A stretch of 64,000 bases of DNA from Serratia rhizosphaerae (GTDB taxonomy: Bacteria; Pseudomonadota; Gammaproteobacteria; Enterobacterales; Enterobacteriaceae): the NCBI RefSeq assembly GCF_009817885.1, contig NZ_CP041764.1, forward strand, positions 3,720,001-3,784,000. Direction: 5' to 3'. The position numbers and the translations under genes were made by a program. Below are positions 41,343-50,050 of this stretch, piece after piece; within the stretch, counting starts at the first letter, position 1, and every line of letters begins with the position of its first letter. The notes under the pieces were generated by a model. The model was not told the DNA's origin and did not search any database. It saw nothing but the letters and a program-made list of their open reading frames with translations.

Positions 41343-42365
41343 TTACAATACCAGCATCAGCACGATAACCAGCACCAGCACCAGTGCGACCAGCGCCCAG
41401 CCCCGCTTGCCGAGCGCGGCCTGCAGCGGCAGCGCCACGTTGGCGATCAGCGGATTGAGCTGCGGCTGCGGCGTCTCGTTATGAATCGTCGGCGTGACGC
41501 CGGCCTTTTCCAACCGGCGGGCGAACAGGTGCGTCACCGCCTCGTTGATCTGCGCCTGGGTCAGCGGGGTGTTGGCCGCGCAGTGGAAGCGCGTCTGGCA
41601 GTAATCCAGCAGCAGCTGCTGCTCTTGCCGATCCGCCGGCTGTTTGAGCACCGTCAGCAGGTTATTCAGCGTCGGCGCGTGCTGCGCGCTCAGCGCCGTT
41701 TTCACCTGCAGATACTGGCTTAACAGCTGGAAATGGCGCGCCGGCAGCGGGTCGTTGGTTTTTACCCCGACCAGATTAAACAGGCTCTGCCAGATTTTGG
41801 CCGGCGATTCGCCGGTGGCGGCGCTCAGGCGCGTGACCTGCTGCTGCAGGTTCTGGTGTTCGGCCGGCAGTAAAGGACGGTCGCTGACGGCGCTCTGCTG
41901 CGGATGCGGGATGGTCAGGCTGCCGCTCTGCAGCTGGCTCAACACCTGCTGTAACTGCTGGTGGCTGAGCTGGCTCAGCACGGTATGGCCGAACTGCTGG
42001 CGGATAAAATCACTGACCGCCTGGCGGTTATTCCCCTGCGGCAGCAGCTCGGTCAGCTGTTGCAACAGCTGGCGGCTGGCGTGATTCTGCTGCGCCTGGC
42101 TCAGACGCTGCTGCAGCAGCAGCTCCGCCGGCTGAAAGTGGCGCGCCCGCAGTTCGCTGCCGTCGGTGGCGCCCAGATCGTGACGCAGGCTGGCCCAAAT
42201 CTCGGCGGATTTGGCCGGGCTGAGCGCCATAATCTTCACCACCAGCTTTTCCAGCATGGTGCGCTGCGCCGGAGAGAGCGGCTGCGTATCGGAGGCGGTG
42301 TTTTTCTCCCCGGATGGGGGGCGATCGGAAAGGTTGTGGGCGCCGGGGCCGCTCAAAGGTTGCAT
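41343..42365 (-). CDS. flk: Flagellar regulator Flk (RflH)
   Basis: 340 residues ending in a single hydrophobic C-terminal tail anchor (ALVALVLVLVIVLMLVL). Two related internal segments, PLSPAQRTMLEKLVVKIMAL and PLLPAEHQNLQQQVTRLSAA, and the phrase NNRQAVSDFIRQQFGHT match E. coli Flk. Flk senses completion of the flagellar P and L rings and prevents premature hook-length switch and FlgM export. AAGGA lies upstream of the ATG. In E. coli flk is also between fabB and pdxB, so it is a backbone gene stranded among accessory genes. Confidence 0.9.
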   Translation of the reverse strand: MQPLSGPGAHNLSDRPPSGEKNTASDTQPLSPAQRTMLEKLVVKIMALSPAKSAEIWASLRHDLGATDGSELRARHFQPAELLLQQRLSQAQQNHASRQLLQQLTELLPQGNNRQAVSDFIRQQFGHTVLSQLSHQQLQQVLSQLQSGSLTIPHPQQSAVSDRPLLPAEHQNLQQQVTRLSAATGESPAKIWQSLFNLVGVKTNDPLPARHFQLLSQYLQVKTALSAQHAPTLNNLLTVLKQPADRQEQQLLLDYCQTRFHCAANTPLTQAQINEAVTHLFARRLEKAGVTPTIHNETPQPQLNPLIANVALPLQAALGKRGWALVALVLVLVIVLMLVL

Positions 42366-42556
42366 GTCACCAGTCCTTCGCTGTGCAGAAAGAAGTCATA
42401 CCCGGCGAAAAGCGCAGGTTCTATAAATCATATATCGACTATGATACCTGTAAATTCCCCTTATCAATACCATCCGCGCGACATTTCTTTACAGGTAAAA
42501 CGTTGCCAATCGCCTCGCTGCCGCTAAGATAGGCGGATTACGCTCACGAGGATGTC

Positions 42557-42922
42557 ATGGTCAAACGGCAACAGATTGCAAAATGGTTTTTATGCCTGGC
42601 TTGCCTGGTCGTCCTGACATGCATGACGCAGCGTATGGCGAGCCTGCACGCGCTGCAACTGACGCTGGGCATCCCGGCCGTCAGCGCGACGGCGGCCGGT
42701 GACGACGGCGATGCCGTTAGCACCACCAGCCCGTGCGAGCTGAGCACCAAATCGTTGCTGGCCGCGCCGCCGGTCATCTTTGAAAGCGTACTGCTGGGGC
42801 TGGGCCTGCTGTTGGCGCTGCTGGCCCCGGTGATTGCCGCGCGTCTGCGCATTCCGCCGCCGCGTGCGGTTTCCCCTCCCACCCTCAGGGTGCACCTGCG
42901 ATTATGCGTTTTCCGTGAATGA
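42557..42922 (+). CDS. scsA: ScsA, suppressor of copper sensitivity
   Basis: 121 residues with an N-terminal membrane helix (LCLACLVVLTCMTQRMASL), a second helix (about 73-97), and a basic tail ending RVHLRLCVFRE. It resembles Salmonella ScsA, the small first protein of scsABCD; its biochemical role is unclear (a link to peroxide tolerance has been proposed). CACGAGG precedes ATG 42557. scsB starts 48 bases on with its own ribosome-binding site. The ending resembles that of the first protein of the cus operon at 31944. Confidence 0.85.
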   Translation: MVKRQQIAKWFLCLACLVVLTCMTQRMASLHALQLTLGIPAVSATAAGDDGDAVSTTSPCELSTKSLLAAPPVIFESVLLGLGLLLALLAPVIAARLRIPPPRAVSPPTLRVHLRLCVFRE

Positions 42923-42970
42923 GACCCTCGCCCAACCTGGACGATAACTGACTCATTTACGGAGAAAAAT

Positions 42971-45016
42971 ATGTTGAATACCTTTAGGTCGGCATTAGCC
43001 TGCCTGCTGCTGCTATGGCTGCCGATGCTGCAGGCGGCGGACAGCGGCTGGCTGCAAAGCCCGACCAACGATCACGCCAAGGTGCGGCTGCGCGCCGACA
43101 CTTCCCAGGCCGGCGAAACGCGCCTGCTGCTGTCGGTAGAGCTGCAGAAGGGCTGGAAAACCTACTGGCGCTCCCCCGGCGAAGGCGGCATCGCGCCGGC
43201 GATCAAGTGGCGGGGCGATCCGCCGCCGTCGGCCACATGGTTCTGGCCGGCGCCGCAGCGTTTTGACGTGGCGGGCATCACCACGCAGGGCTACCACGAC
43301 GACGTCACCATCCCGATGGTTATCAAGGGGCCAGCGCCGGCGCGCCTGGCCGGCACCCTGACGCTGTCTACCTGCAGCAACGTCTGCATCCTGACCGACT
43401 ATGCGTTCAATCTGGATCTGTCGGCGGCCAATGACGTGCGGTTCAACCATGACTTTGCCCAGGCGATGGGCAAGGTGCCGATTGACAGCGGCCTGACCGA
43501 CAATCTGCGCGTCGGTTACCGCAACGGCGAACTGCAAATCAGCGCCGAGCGCAACGCCGGCGCAAACTGGCATCAGCCCGCGCTGTTTTTTGACACCTTG
43601 CCGGATGCGGATATCGGCAAGCCGACCATCAGCCACAGCGGTGCCGAACTGCAGGCGCGGGTGCCGGTCAGCGACGGCTGGGGCGACGCCGCCCCCGATC
43701 TGCGCGGACAGACGCTGACGCTGGTGATCACCGACGACGGTCTGGCGCAGCAGACGACGCTGACCGTCGGCGAGCCGCTGGCGGTGTCGTCATCGGGCGG
43801 CGTGACGCTGTGGCAGGCGGTGCTGATGGCGCTGGTCGGCGGTTTGATTCTGAACCTGATGCCGTGCGTGCTGCCGGTGCTGGGGATGAAGTTGGGTTCC
43901 ATTTTGCAGGTGGAACAGCGCGACCGGCGCAGCGTGCGCAAGCAGTTCCTTGCCTCCAGCGCCGGGATTGTAGCGTCGTTTCTGGTGCTGGCGCTGCTGA
44001 TGACCGCTTTACGGCTGAGCAATCAGGCGCTGGGTTGGGGCATCCAGTTCCAGAACCCGTGGTTTATCGGCTTTATGGTGCTGGTGACGCTGCTGTTCAG
44101 CGCCAACCTGTTCGGACTGTTCCATCTGCAGCTCTCTTCCGGACTCAGCACCCGGCTGGCGACCCACGGCGGCCAGGGGATGAGCGGCCACTTCTGGCAG
44201 GGGGCGTTCGCCACCTTGCTGGCGACGCCGTGCACGGCGCCGTTCCTCGGCACCGCGGTGGCCTTTGCGCTGGCCGCGCCGCTGCCGGTGCTGTGGGGCA
44301 TGTTCCTGGCGCTGGGCATCGGCATGAGCCTGCCGTGGCTGCTGATTGCCGCCTGGCCGGCGCTGGCGCTGCGCCTGCCGCGTCCCGGGCGCTGGATGAA
44401 CGTGCTGCGTCTGGTGCTGGGGCTGCTGATGCTGGCGTCGTCGCTGTGGCTGCTGAGTCTGATGACCAACCATATCGGCGTTCAGGCGACGTTGGTGATC
44501 GGCGGTGCGCTGCTGCTGGGGCTGCTGCTGGCGGTCTGGCGTCGCTACGGTGCGCGCTCGGCGGGCATCGCCGGCGCCAGCCTGCTGGTTGTCACCGGCC
44601 TGACGCTGCTTACGCTGTCGCTGACGGCGAACCTGTGGCGGCAGCCGCTGCAGGACCGGGTGACGTGGCAGCCGCTGAGCGAGCAGGCCATCACCCAGGT
44701 GCTGGCCCAGCACAAGCGGGTGTTCGTCGATGTGACCGCCGACTGGTGTGTGACCTGTAAGGCCAACAAATTCAATGTATTGCTGCGTGACGATGTGCAG
44801 CAGGCGCTGATGGCCGATGACGTGGTGGCGCTGCGCGGCGACTGGAGCCGGCCTTCGTCCGAGATTAGCGCGTTTCTGCAACGCCGCGGCAGCGTCGGCG
44901 TCCCTTTCAACCAGATTTATGGCCCCGGCAGCCCGAACGGCGTGGTGTTATCACCGTTATTGACCCGCGATGCCGTTCTGCAAACCCTGTCCGCCGCTAA
45001 AGGAACTGAACAATGA
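42971..45016 (+). CDS. scsB: ScsB, DsbD-family transmembrane reductase
   Basis: 681 residues in three parts: signal peptide plus a large periplasmic N-terminal domain (about 25-275, STCSNVCILTDY), eight-helix DsbD-like core with the redox cysteines in NLMPCVLPVLG and ATPCTAPFLG, and C-terminal thioredoxin domain ADWCVTCK. It moves electrons from cytoplasmic thioredoxin to periplasmic ScsC and ScsD. Overlaps scsC by four bases (ATGA). Confidence 0.95.
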   Translation: MLNTFRSALACLLLLWLPMLQAADSGWLQSPTNDHAKVRLRADTSQAGETRLLLSVELQKGWKTYWRSPGEGGIAPAIKWRGDPPPSATWFWPAPQRFDVAGITTQGYHDDVTIPMVIKGPAPARLAGTLTLSTCSNVCILTDYAFNLDLSAANDVRFNHDFAQAMGKVPIDSGLTDNLRVGYRNGELQISAERNAGANWHQPALFFDTLPDADIGKPTISHSGAELQARVPVSDGWGDAAPDLRGQTLTLVITDDGLAQQTTLTVGEPLAVSSSGGVTLWQAVLMALVGGLILNLMPCVLPVLGMKLGSILQVEQRDRRSVRKQFLASSAGIVASFLVLALLMTALRLSNQALGWGIQFQNPWFIGFMVLVTLLFSANLFGLFHLQLSSGLSTRLATHGGQGMSGHFWQGAFATLLATPCTAPFLGTAVAFALAAPLPVLWGMFLALGIGMSLPWLLIAAWPALALRLPRPGRWMNVLRLVLGLLMLASSLWLLSLMTNHIGVQATLVIGGALLLGLLLAVWRRYGARSAGIAGASLLVVTGLTLLTLSLTANLWRQPLQDRVTWQPLSEQAITQVLAQHKRVFVDVTADWCVTCKANKFNVLLRDDVQQALMADDVVALRGDWSRPSSEISAFLQRRGSVGVPFNQIYGPGSPNGVVLSPLLTRDAVLQTLSAAKGTEQ

Positions 45017-45729
45017 AGAAGTTTTTGATTATTTTACTGATGATGGTATCCCCCGTGTGGGCCGCCGCTCCTTTCACCCCGGAACAGGAGGCGCGCGTGA
45101 AGGAGATGATCCGTGAAACGCTGGTGTCCAACCCGGATATTCTGGCGCAGGCGGTCGACGCCTGGCAGCAGCAAACCTCCGATCAACAGGTCAGCCAGGT
45201 GATCAAGCAGCAGGCGAAAACTCTGTATCAGGATCCGGCCAGCCCGCGGCTGGGGGCGAAGGACGCCAAGCTGACGATGGTGACCTTTACCGATTACAAC
45301 TGTCCGTACTGCAAGCAGTTCGATCCGATGCTGGAAAAAATCGTCAAGAAATACCCGGACGTGGCGCTGGTGGTGAAACTGCTGCCGTTTAAAGGCGAAA
45401 GCTCGGTCAGTTCGGCGCGCATTGCGCTGACCACCTGGCAGCAAAACCCGCAGCAGTTCTGGGCGCTGCATCAGCGGCTGATGGCGAAAAAGGGCTTCCA
45501 TGATGACGCCAGCATCGCCGCGGCGCAGCAGAAAACCGGCGTGAAGGCGGTAACGCCGAGCGAGCAGAGCATGAGCACGCTGCGCACCAATATGCAGCTG
45601 GCGGAACAGTTGGGCGTGCAGGGCACGCCGGCGACGCTGATTGGCGATCAGATGCTGCCGGGGGCGGTGTCCTACGAACAGCTGGAGTCGCTGGTGAAGC
45701 AGCAGCTGGCGCAGGCCGACCGTGGCTAG
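45013..45729 (+). CDS. scsC: ScsC, DsbA-like copper-tolerance protein
   Basis: 238 residues: signal peptide (about 1-18), an N-terminal helical stretch (about 20-75) like that which oligomerises related ScsC proteins, then a DsbA/DsbG-type thioredoxin fold with CPYC (Cys97, Cys100) and the cis-proline loop QGTPATL. It binds Cu(I) and acts as periplasmic disulfide isomerase or reductase kept reduced by ScsB. Overlaps scsD by eight bases. Confidence 0.94.
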   Translation: MKKFLIILLMMVSPVWAAAPFTPEQEARVKEMIRETLVSNPDILAQAVDAWQQQTSDQQVSQVIKQQAKTLYQDPASPRLGAKDAKLTMVTFTDYNCPYCKQFDPMLEKIVKKYPDVALVVKLLPFKGESSVSSARIALTTWQQNPQQFWALHQRLMAKKGFHDDASIAAAQQKTGVKAVTPSEQSMSTLRTNMQLAEQLGVQGTPATLIGDQMLPGAVSYEQLESLVKQQLAQADRG

Positions 45730-46222
45730 GCTGAAACGCTGGGGGCGTGAAATCGCGCTGCTGTTGCTGATGTTGGCGGGGATTCTGTTCGCCATGGATC
45801 TGTGGCGCGCACCGCAGGCGCCGCCGGCGTTCGACACCCAGCGGCTGACCACTCTGGACGGCGCGTCGTTCTCGCTGGCGCAGCGCAGTCAAGAACGGCC
45901 GCTGCTGGTCTACTTTTGGGCCAGCTGGTGCGGCGTCTGCCGTTACACCACTCCCAGCGTCGCCAAGCTGGCGGCGCAGGGCGGCAACGTGCTGAGCGTG
46001 GCGCTGCGCTCCGGCGATGACCAGCAGGTGGCGGCCTGGCTGGCCGCCAAGCGGCTGAGTCTGCCGGTGGTCAACGATCCCGCCGGCGAGCTGGCGGCGC
46101 GCTGGCAGGTGGGCGTTACACCCACCTTTGTCATCATCGATAAGGGCAAAGTGGTGCAGAGCACCACCGGCTGGACCAGCTACTGGGGCATGAAGCTGCG
46201 CCTGTGGTGGGCGGCCTGGTAG
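45722..46222 (+). CDS. scsD: ScsD, membrane-anchored thioredoxin-like protein
   Basis: 166 residues from GTG 45722. N-terminal helix (10-28) then a TlpA/ResA-type domain with WASWCGVC (Cys70, Cys73) and the proline loop QVGVTPTFVI. Last gene of scsABCD. GTG is chosen because it is the only start that keeps the anchor, and it overlaps the scsC end. Together with the cus operon it makes this interval a copper-stress island. Confidence 0.92.
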   Translation: MARLKRWGREIALLLLMLAGILFAMDLWRAPQAPPAFDTQRLTTLDGASFSLAQRSQERPLLVYFWASWCGVCRYTTPSVAKLAAQGGNVLSVALRSGDDQQVAAWLAAKRLSLPVVNDPAGELAARWQVGVTPTFVIIDKGKVVQSTTGWTSYWGMKLRLWWAAW

Positions 46223-46326
46223 TTTGGGCATAGCAGGGGAGCGAAGGCCGCCGATATAAAAACACAGGTGAAGAAACTCATTCATTATTTGTGTTGGTAT
46301 TAAGCGGCCTTGGCTCTCTATTTTAA

Positions 46327-46524
46327 ATATTTTCCGGTAATGCATCATGGTTCGGTGTAAGTATTGGTGGTGCTGTTTGCATGGGGTTGGGTAGAGTAAC
46401 GGCTCCAGCAACTGGTGCTGGTGGATTTGCATGTGCCGCGATCGGCTCAATTGCTGGTGGATATATTGCCAGCACAAGTACAGAATCGATGATTGATATC
46501 ATCTACGATTACACCGGACTATGA
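46327..46524 (+). pseudogene. Orphan C-terminal fragment of a glycine-zipper toxin
   Basis: A 65-codon open stretch bounded upstream by an in-frame TAA (46324-46326), with no start of its own before an internal ATG. It encodes SWFGVSIGGAVCMGLG, RVTAPATGAGGFACAAIG and SIAGGYIAS, and ends in YTGL. Over 36 residues it matches the C-terminus of the toxin at 38716-39753 at about 17 positions by eye (CVALGIISAPMAGSAG, GLACAIIGASAG). The stop overlaps the start of the downstream membrane-protein gene (ATGA), as in a toxin/immunity pair. AT-rich. It looks like a displaced toxin tip whose body is lost, typical of orphan cassettes of polymorphic toxins. Confidence 0.7.
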
Positions 46525-46913
46525 ACGATTTAATTAAAAATATCGTAATAACAATTATTGCCATTCAGGCCATAATTTTTTCTTTATATGTTTGTGTGTA
46601 TGTGGTTTACCACAAGCACTACAACCGTCTGATGGAACTATATAGGGAAAAATATGAATTCCCATTCCCTTATTCATTTCATTGCCAGACAGGAATTTTC
46701 GGTTCGGTGGCAATTTGCTATTTCTTTATGATGATAAAGACAGGAAGGAAGGCATTTTTTCTACCAAGAGCAAGTGATGCCTATGCTTTTTCTCATGATA
46801 TCCCCAGTAAAAAAATGAAGTGGCTGCCAGCTTTGTTTTACTTATCAATGTTATCTTTCTTTTGCCTGGTCTTGATCGCTTTGTTGGCTGCATATATAAA
46901 ACTATTTACATAA
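46521..46913 (+). CDS. Orphan immunity-like membrane protein (130 aa)
   Basis: 130 residues, strongly AT-rich and rich in codons rare in the neighbours (ATA, AGA, AGG). Three hydrophobic segments: about 7-30, 58-72 and 103-125. Its middle, YNRLMELYREKYEF and GRKAFFLPRASDAYAF, aligns with the conceptual frameshifted product of the locus at 39753-40171 (YERIVTLYANEG, GKDTFVPSEAYTF). The start overlaps the stop of the toxin fragment. I infer an immunity protein sitting in the inner membrane to block a pore-forming toxin. No named family recognised. Confidence 0.65.
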   Translation: MNDLIKNIVITIIAIQAIIFSLYVCVYVVYHKHYNRLMELYREKYEFPFPYSFHCQTGIFGSVAICYFFMMIKTGRKAFFLPRASDAYAFSHDIPSKKMKWLPALFYLSMLSFFCLVLIALLAAYIKLFT

Positions 46914-46925
46914 ATCAAGCAGTAA

Positions 46926-46950
46926 AAAAGGCCGGATTATCCGGCCTTTT
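46926..46950. terminator. Bidirectional terminator between immunity-like gene and tctA
   Basis: AAAAGGCCGGA-TTA-TCCGGCCTTTT perfect 11-bp stem with A/T tracts on both sides, between convergent genes. Confidence 0.93.
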
Positions 46951-46969
46951 ACATTGCTGCAGATAATGC

Positions 46970-48490
46970 TTATTCGGCCTTGGCGGTTTCTACCGTCTGG
47001 CTGCGGCGTTTGCGTATCACGCGCAGTACCGGCGGCACCACCAGTACCGCCACCGCCAATACCAGCAGACTTTGGGCAATGCCGCTGCCCCACAGAATGC
47101 CGTATTCGCCGTTGCTGATCGACAGCGCGCGGCGCAGGTTCTGCTCCAGCAGTTCGCCCAGCACAAAGCCCAGAATCAGCGGCGACATCGGGAAGTGCAT
47201 TTTGCGCAGGATATAGCCGAATACCCCCAGCCCGACCATCAGCATCAGATCGAAGGTGGTGCTGTGCACCGCGTACACGCCGACTGCCGATACGGCGGCG
47301 ATCGCCGGCACCAGGAACCACAGCGGAATGGTCAGCATGCGGGTAAACAGACCAATCAGCGGGATGTTCATGATCAGCAGCATCACGTTGGCGATCAGCA
47401 GCGCGGCGATCAGCCCCCAGACGATATCGGGCTGTTCGGTGAACATCGCCGGCCCCGGCGTGATGTTGTACAGCGTCAGCGCGCCCATCATCACCGCGGT
47501 GGTGCCGGAACCCGGCACGCCCAGCGTCAGCATCGGAATAAACGAGCCGCAGGCCGATGCGTTGTTAGCCGCCTCCGGCGCCGCCACGCCGCGGATATCC
47601 CCTTTGCCGAAGGTGTCGCTGTTGCCGCTGATTTTCTTCTCGGTCATATAGGTCAGCGCGCTGGCGATGGTTGCCCCGGCGCCCGGCAGTATGCCGACGA
47701 AGAAACCGACTACCGAAGAGCGCAGGGCCGGGCCGGCGCACTCTTTCGCCTCTTTACGGTTAAACAGCAGTCGCCCGGTTTTACGCACCAGTTTCTGGCC
47801 GGCGCCGGTGCTCTCCAGCATCAGCAGGATTTCGCTGACCGAGAACAGGCCGATCACCACCACGATAAACTGAATGCCGTCGGAGAGGTGCACGCTGTCG
47901 AAGGTAAAGCGGTAGACGCCGGTGTTGGCATCGACGCCGACCGTCGCCAGCCCGAGGCCGATCAGCGCCGCCAGCAGCGACTTCAGCGGGTTCTGGCTCA
48001 TCATGCTGCCGAGACAGGCGATGGCGAAGATCATCAGCGCGAAGTACTCCGCCGGGCCGAAGGCCAGCGACCAGCGCGCCAGCAGCGGGGCGAACAGAAT
48101 AATGCCGCCGATGGCGATGATAGAGCCGATAAACGAGCTGACCGCGGAAATGGACAGCGCCACGCCGGCGCGCCCCTGCTGCGCCATCGGGTAGCCGTCC
48201 AGCGCGGTCATGATCGCCGCGGCGTCCCCGGGCACGTTCAGCAGGATGGAGGAGATGCGGCCGCCGTACTCACAGCCGATATACACCGTCGCCAGCAGAA
48301 TCAGCGCCGATTCCGCCGGCAGCTTCAGCGCGAAGGCCAGCGGCAGCAGGATCGCCACGCCGTTAATCGGCCCGAGGCCCGGCAGCAGCCCGACGATGGT
48401 GCCGACGAAACAGCCGATCAGCGCAATAACCAGGTTCTGTGGAATCAGCGCCACCTCGAACCCTTGTGATAAATATAACCAGGTATCCAT
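46970..48490 (-). CDS. tctA: Tricarboxylate transporter large membrane subunit TctA
   Basis: 506 residues with about 12 membrane helices and the family loops CFVGTIVGLLPGLGPINGVA, GCEYGGRISSILLNVPGDAA and a second-half VGFFVGILPGAGATIAS. It forms, with TctB, the sodium-driven membrane part of the tripartite tricarboxylate transporter, importing citrate or related acids delivered by TctC. GAGGAACG precedes the ATG. Operon order tctC-tctB-tctA on the minus strand. Confidence 0.95.
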   Translation of the reverse strand: MDTWLYLSQGFEVALIPQNLVIALIGCFVGTIVGLLPGLGPINGVAILLPLAFALKLPAESALILLATVYIGCEYGGRISSILLNVPGDAAAIMTALDGYPMAQQGRAGVALSISAVSSFIGSIIAIGGIILFAPLLARWSLAFGPAEYFALMIFAIACLGSMMSQNPLKSLLAALIGLGLATVGVDANTGVYRFTFDSVHLSDGIQFIVVVIGLFSVSEILLMLESTGAGQKLVRKTGRLLFNRKEAKECAGPALRSSVVGFFVGILPGAGATIASALTYMTEKKISGNSDTFGKGDIRGVAAPEAANNASACGSFIPMLTLGVPGSGTTAVMMGALTLYNITPGPAMFTEQPDIVWGLIAALLIANVMLLIMNIPLIGLFTRMLTIPLWFLVPAIAAVSAVGVYAVHSTTFDLMLMVGLGVFGYILRKMHFPMSPLILGFVLGELLEQNLRRALSISNGEYGILWGSGIAQSLLVLAVAVLVVPPVLRVIRKRRSQTVETAKAE

Positions 48491-48499
48491 TATCGTTCC

Positions 48500-48931
48500 T
48501 CAGTTCAGCCAGGCGCCGAGCGGCAGCGTAACGTCGAGCAGGCGGTCAAAGGCGTAATACAGCGCTACGCCCATCACCGCGCCGGAGATCGCCGCCGCCG
48601 GCACGCGCGCGCCGAACAGCAGTGCGATGCTGAAGGTCAGCAGGGCGGTAGCCAGCGGAAAGCCCAGCAGCTCAAAACACCAGGCGTACAGCGACAGCGT
48701 GATGGTCAGCAGCAGCAGACGCTGCAGGGTGGCGCGGTGCGGCCAGGCCACCACCTGCGGATGGCGCAGCAGCATCAGAACGGCGCACAGCGCCATCAGG
48801 CTGAGGATGATCAGCGGAAACGGGCGCGGCCCCAACGGCTCATAGCTGTATTCGCTGTGAATGCCCCAGCCGATATACAGGCCGCCGATGCACAGCAGCA
48901 GCCACACCCCGGCAAAAATACGATCGCTCAT
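48500..48931 (-). CDS. tctB: Tricarboxylate transporter small membrane subunit TctB
   Basis: 143 residues from ATG 48931, preceded by GGAGG; an upstream in-frame extension overlaps tctC and is rejected. Four membrane helices and SYEPLGPRPFPLIIL, typical of TctB. Lies nine bases before tctA and 13 after tctC. Confidence 0.93.
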   Translation of the reverse strand: MSDRIFAGVWLLLCIGGLYIGWGIHSEYSYEPLGPRPFPLIILSLMALCAVLMLLRHPQVVAWPHRATLQRLLLLTITLSLYAWCFELLGFPLATALLTFSIALLFGARVPAAAISGAVMGVALYYAFDRLLDVTLPLGAWLN

Positions 48932-48944
48932 GGATGCCTCCGGA

Positions 48945-49925
48945 TTACTTGGCCAGGCCGAAGGCTTTCGCCTGTTCACGGTAGTCGCTGACCTGTTTCT
49001 TCACGTAGGCGTCCAGCTCTTTGCCGCGCAGGTTAAATTCAAACAGCCCGCGCAGGTCACGCTGCTTTTTGAACTCTTCGGTCTGTTGCAGTTTGGCGAA
49101 GGCATCGGTCCACCACTGGTACTCTTCATCGCTGACCTTCGGCCCCAGGTAGAAACCGCGGATCACCGGCCACACCAGGTTATAGCCCTGCTCTTTAGCC
49201 GTCGGCACCTCGGCCAACTGGCCCGGCAGGCGCTCTTCCGAATACACCGCCAGCACGCGGATCTTGTCGCCCTGCAGGTAAGGCACCATTTCGCTCAGGT
49301 CGCCGGATACCGCCTGAATATGGTTGCCGAGCAGCGCGGTCACCGGTTCGCCGCCGCCTTCAAAGGCGACGTAGCGCATCTTGCGCGGGTCGACGCCCAC
49401 TTCACGCGCCAGCAGCGCGGTTTTCATCCAGTCCTGGCTGCCGATCGAGGCACCGGCGCCGAACACCACGCTGGTGGGATCTTTCTTGAAGGCTTCCATC
49501 AGGTCTTTCAGCGTTTTATACGGCGAGTCGGCGCGCACGGCGATCATGCCGTAATCGGTGCCGACCGCCGCCAGCCACTTGACGTCATCCACGCCGTAGC
49601 GGCCGAATTTGCCCTGCGACAGGTTGAGCAGCGAGCCGCCGGAGAAGGCGACCACGGTGCCGAACTCCGCCGGGCGCTGGGCGACGATGGCGTTATAGGC
49701 CACCGCGCCGACGCCGCCCGGCATATAGGTAACGCGCATCGGTTTATTGATGGCTTTGGTTTCCTGCAAAGACACCTGCAGCAGTTTACAGGTCAGATCG
49801 AAGCCGCCGCCGGGCTTGGCCGGCGCGATACATTCGGTACGGTCGGGCGCTTCAATGGCGAAAGCCTGATTGGCTGCCAACAGCAGAGCGGTTGCGGTCA
49901 GAGTACGGGTGATTATTTTTTTCAT
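48945..49925 (-). CDS. tctC: Tricarboxylate-binding protein TctC
   Basis: 326 residues with a signal peptide ending NQAFA and mature start IEAPDRTECIAPAKPGGGFD. Bug-type solute receptor (MPGGVGAVAYNAIVAQRP, FGAGASIGSQDW, EYQWWTDAFAKLQQTEEFK). It binds citrate/tricarballylate-like acids in the periplasm and hands them to TctAB. GGGGAAGG precedes the ATG. Divergent from tctDE. Confidence 0.94.
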   Translation of the reverse strand: MKKIITRTLTATALLLAANQAFAIEAPDRTECIAPAKPGGGFDLTCKLLQVSLQETKAINKPMRVTYMPGGVGAVAYNAIVAQRPAEFGTVVAFSGGSLLNLSQGKFGRYGVDDVKWLAAVGTDYGMIAVRADSPYKTLKDLMEAFKKDPTSVVFGAGASIGSQDWMKTALLAREVGVDPRKMRYVAFEGGGEPVTALLGNHIQAVSGDLSEMVPYLQGDKIRVLAVYSEERLPGQLAEVPTAKEQGYNLVWPVIRGFYLGPKVSDEEYQWWTDAFAKLQQTEEFKKQRDLRGLFEFNLRGKELDAYVKKQVSDYREQAKAFGLAK

Positions 49926-50050
49926 TGCCTTCCCCTAGGTATTTTTTCTTTCAGTCTGTGAGAACTCCCGCTGACACGGGGTTGCCAAATTGTTAAAACA
50001 TAAACCTTTCATTTACCTTTCAACGTACGGGAAAGTTTACAGGATGTGAT

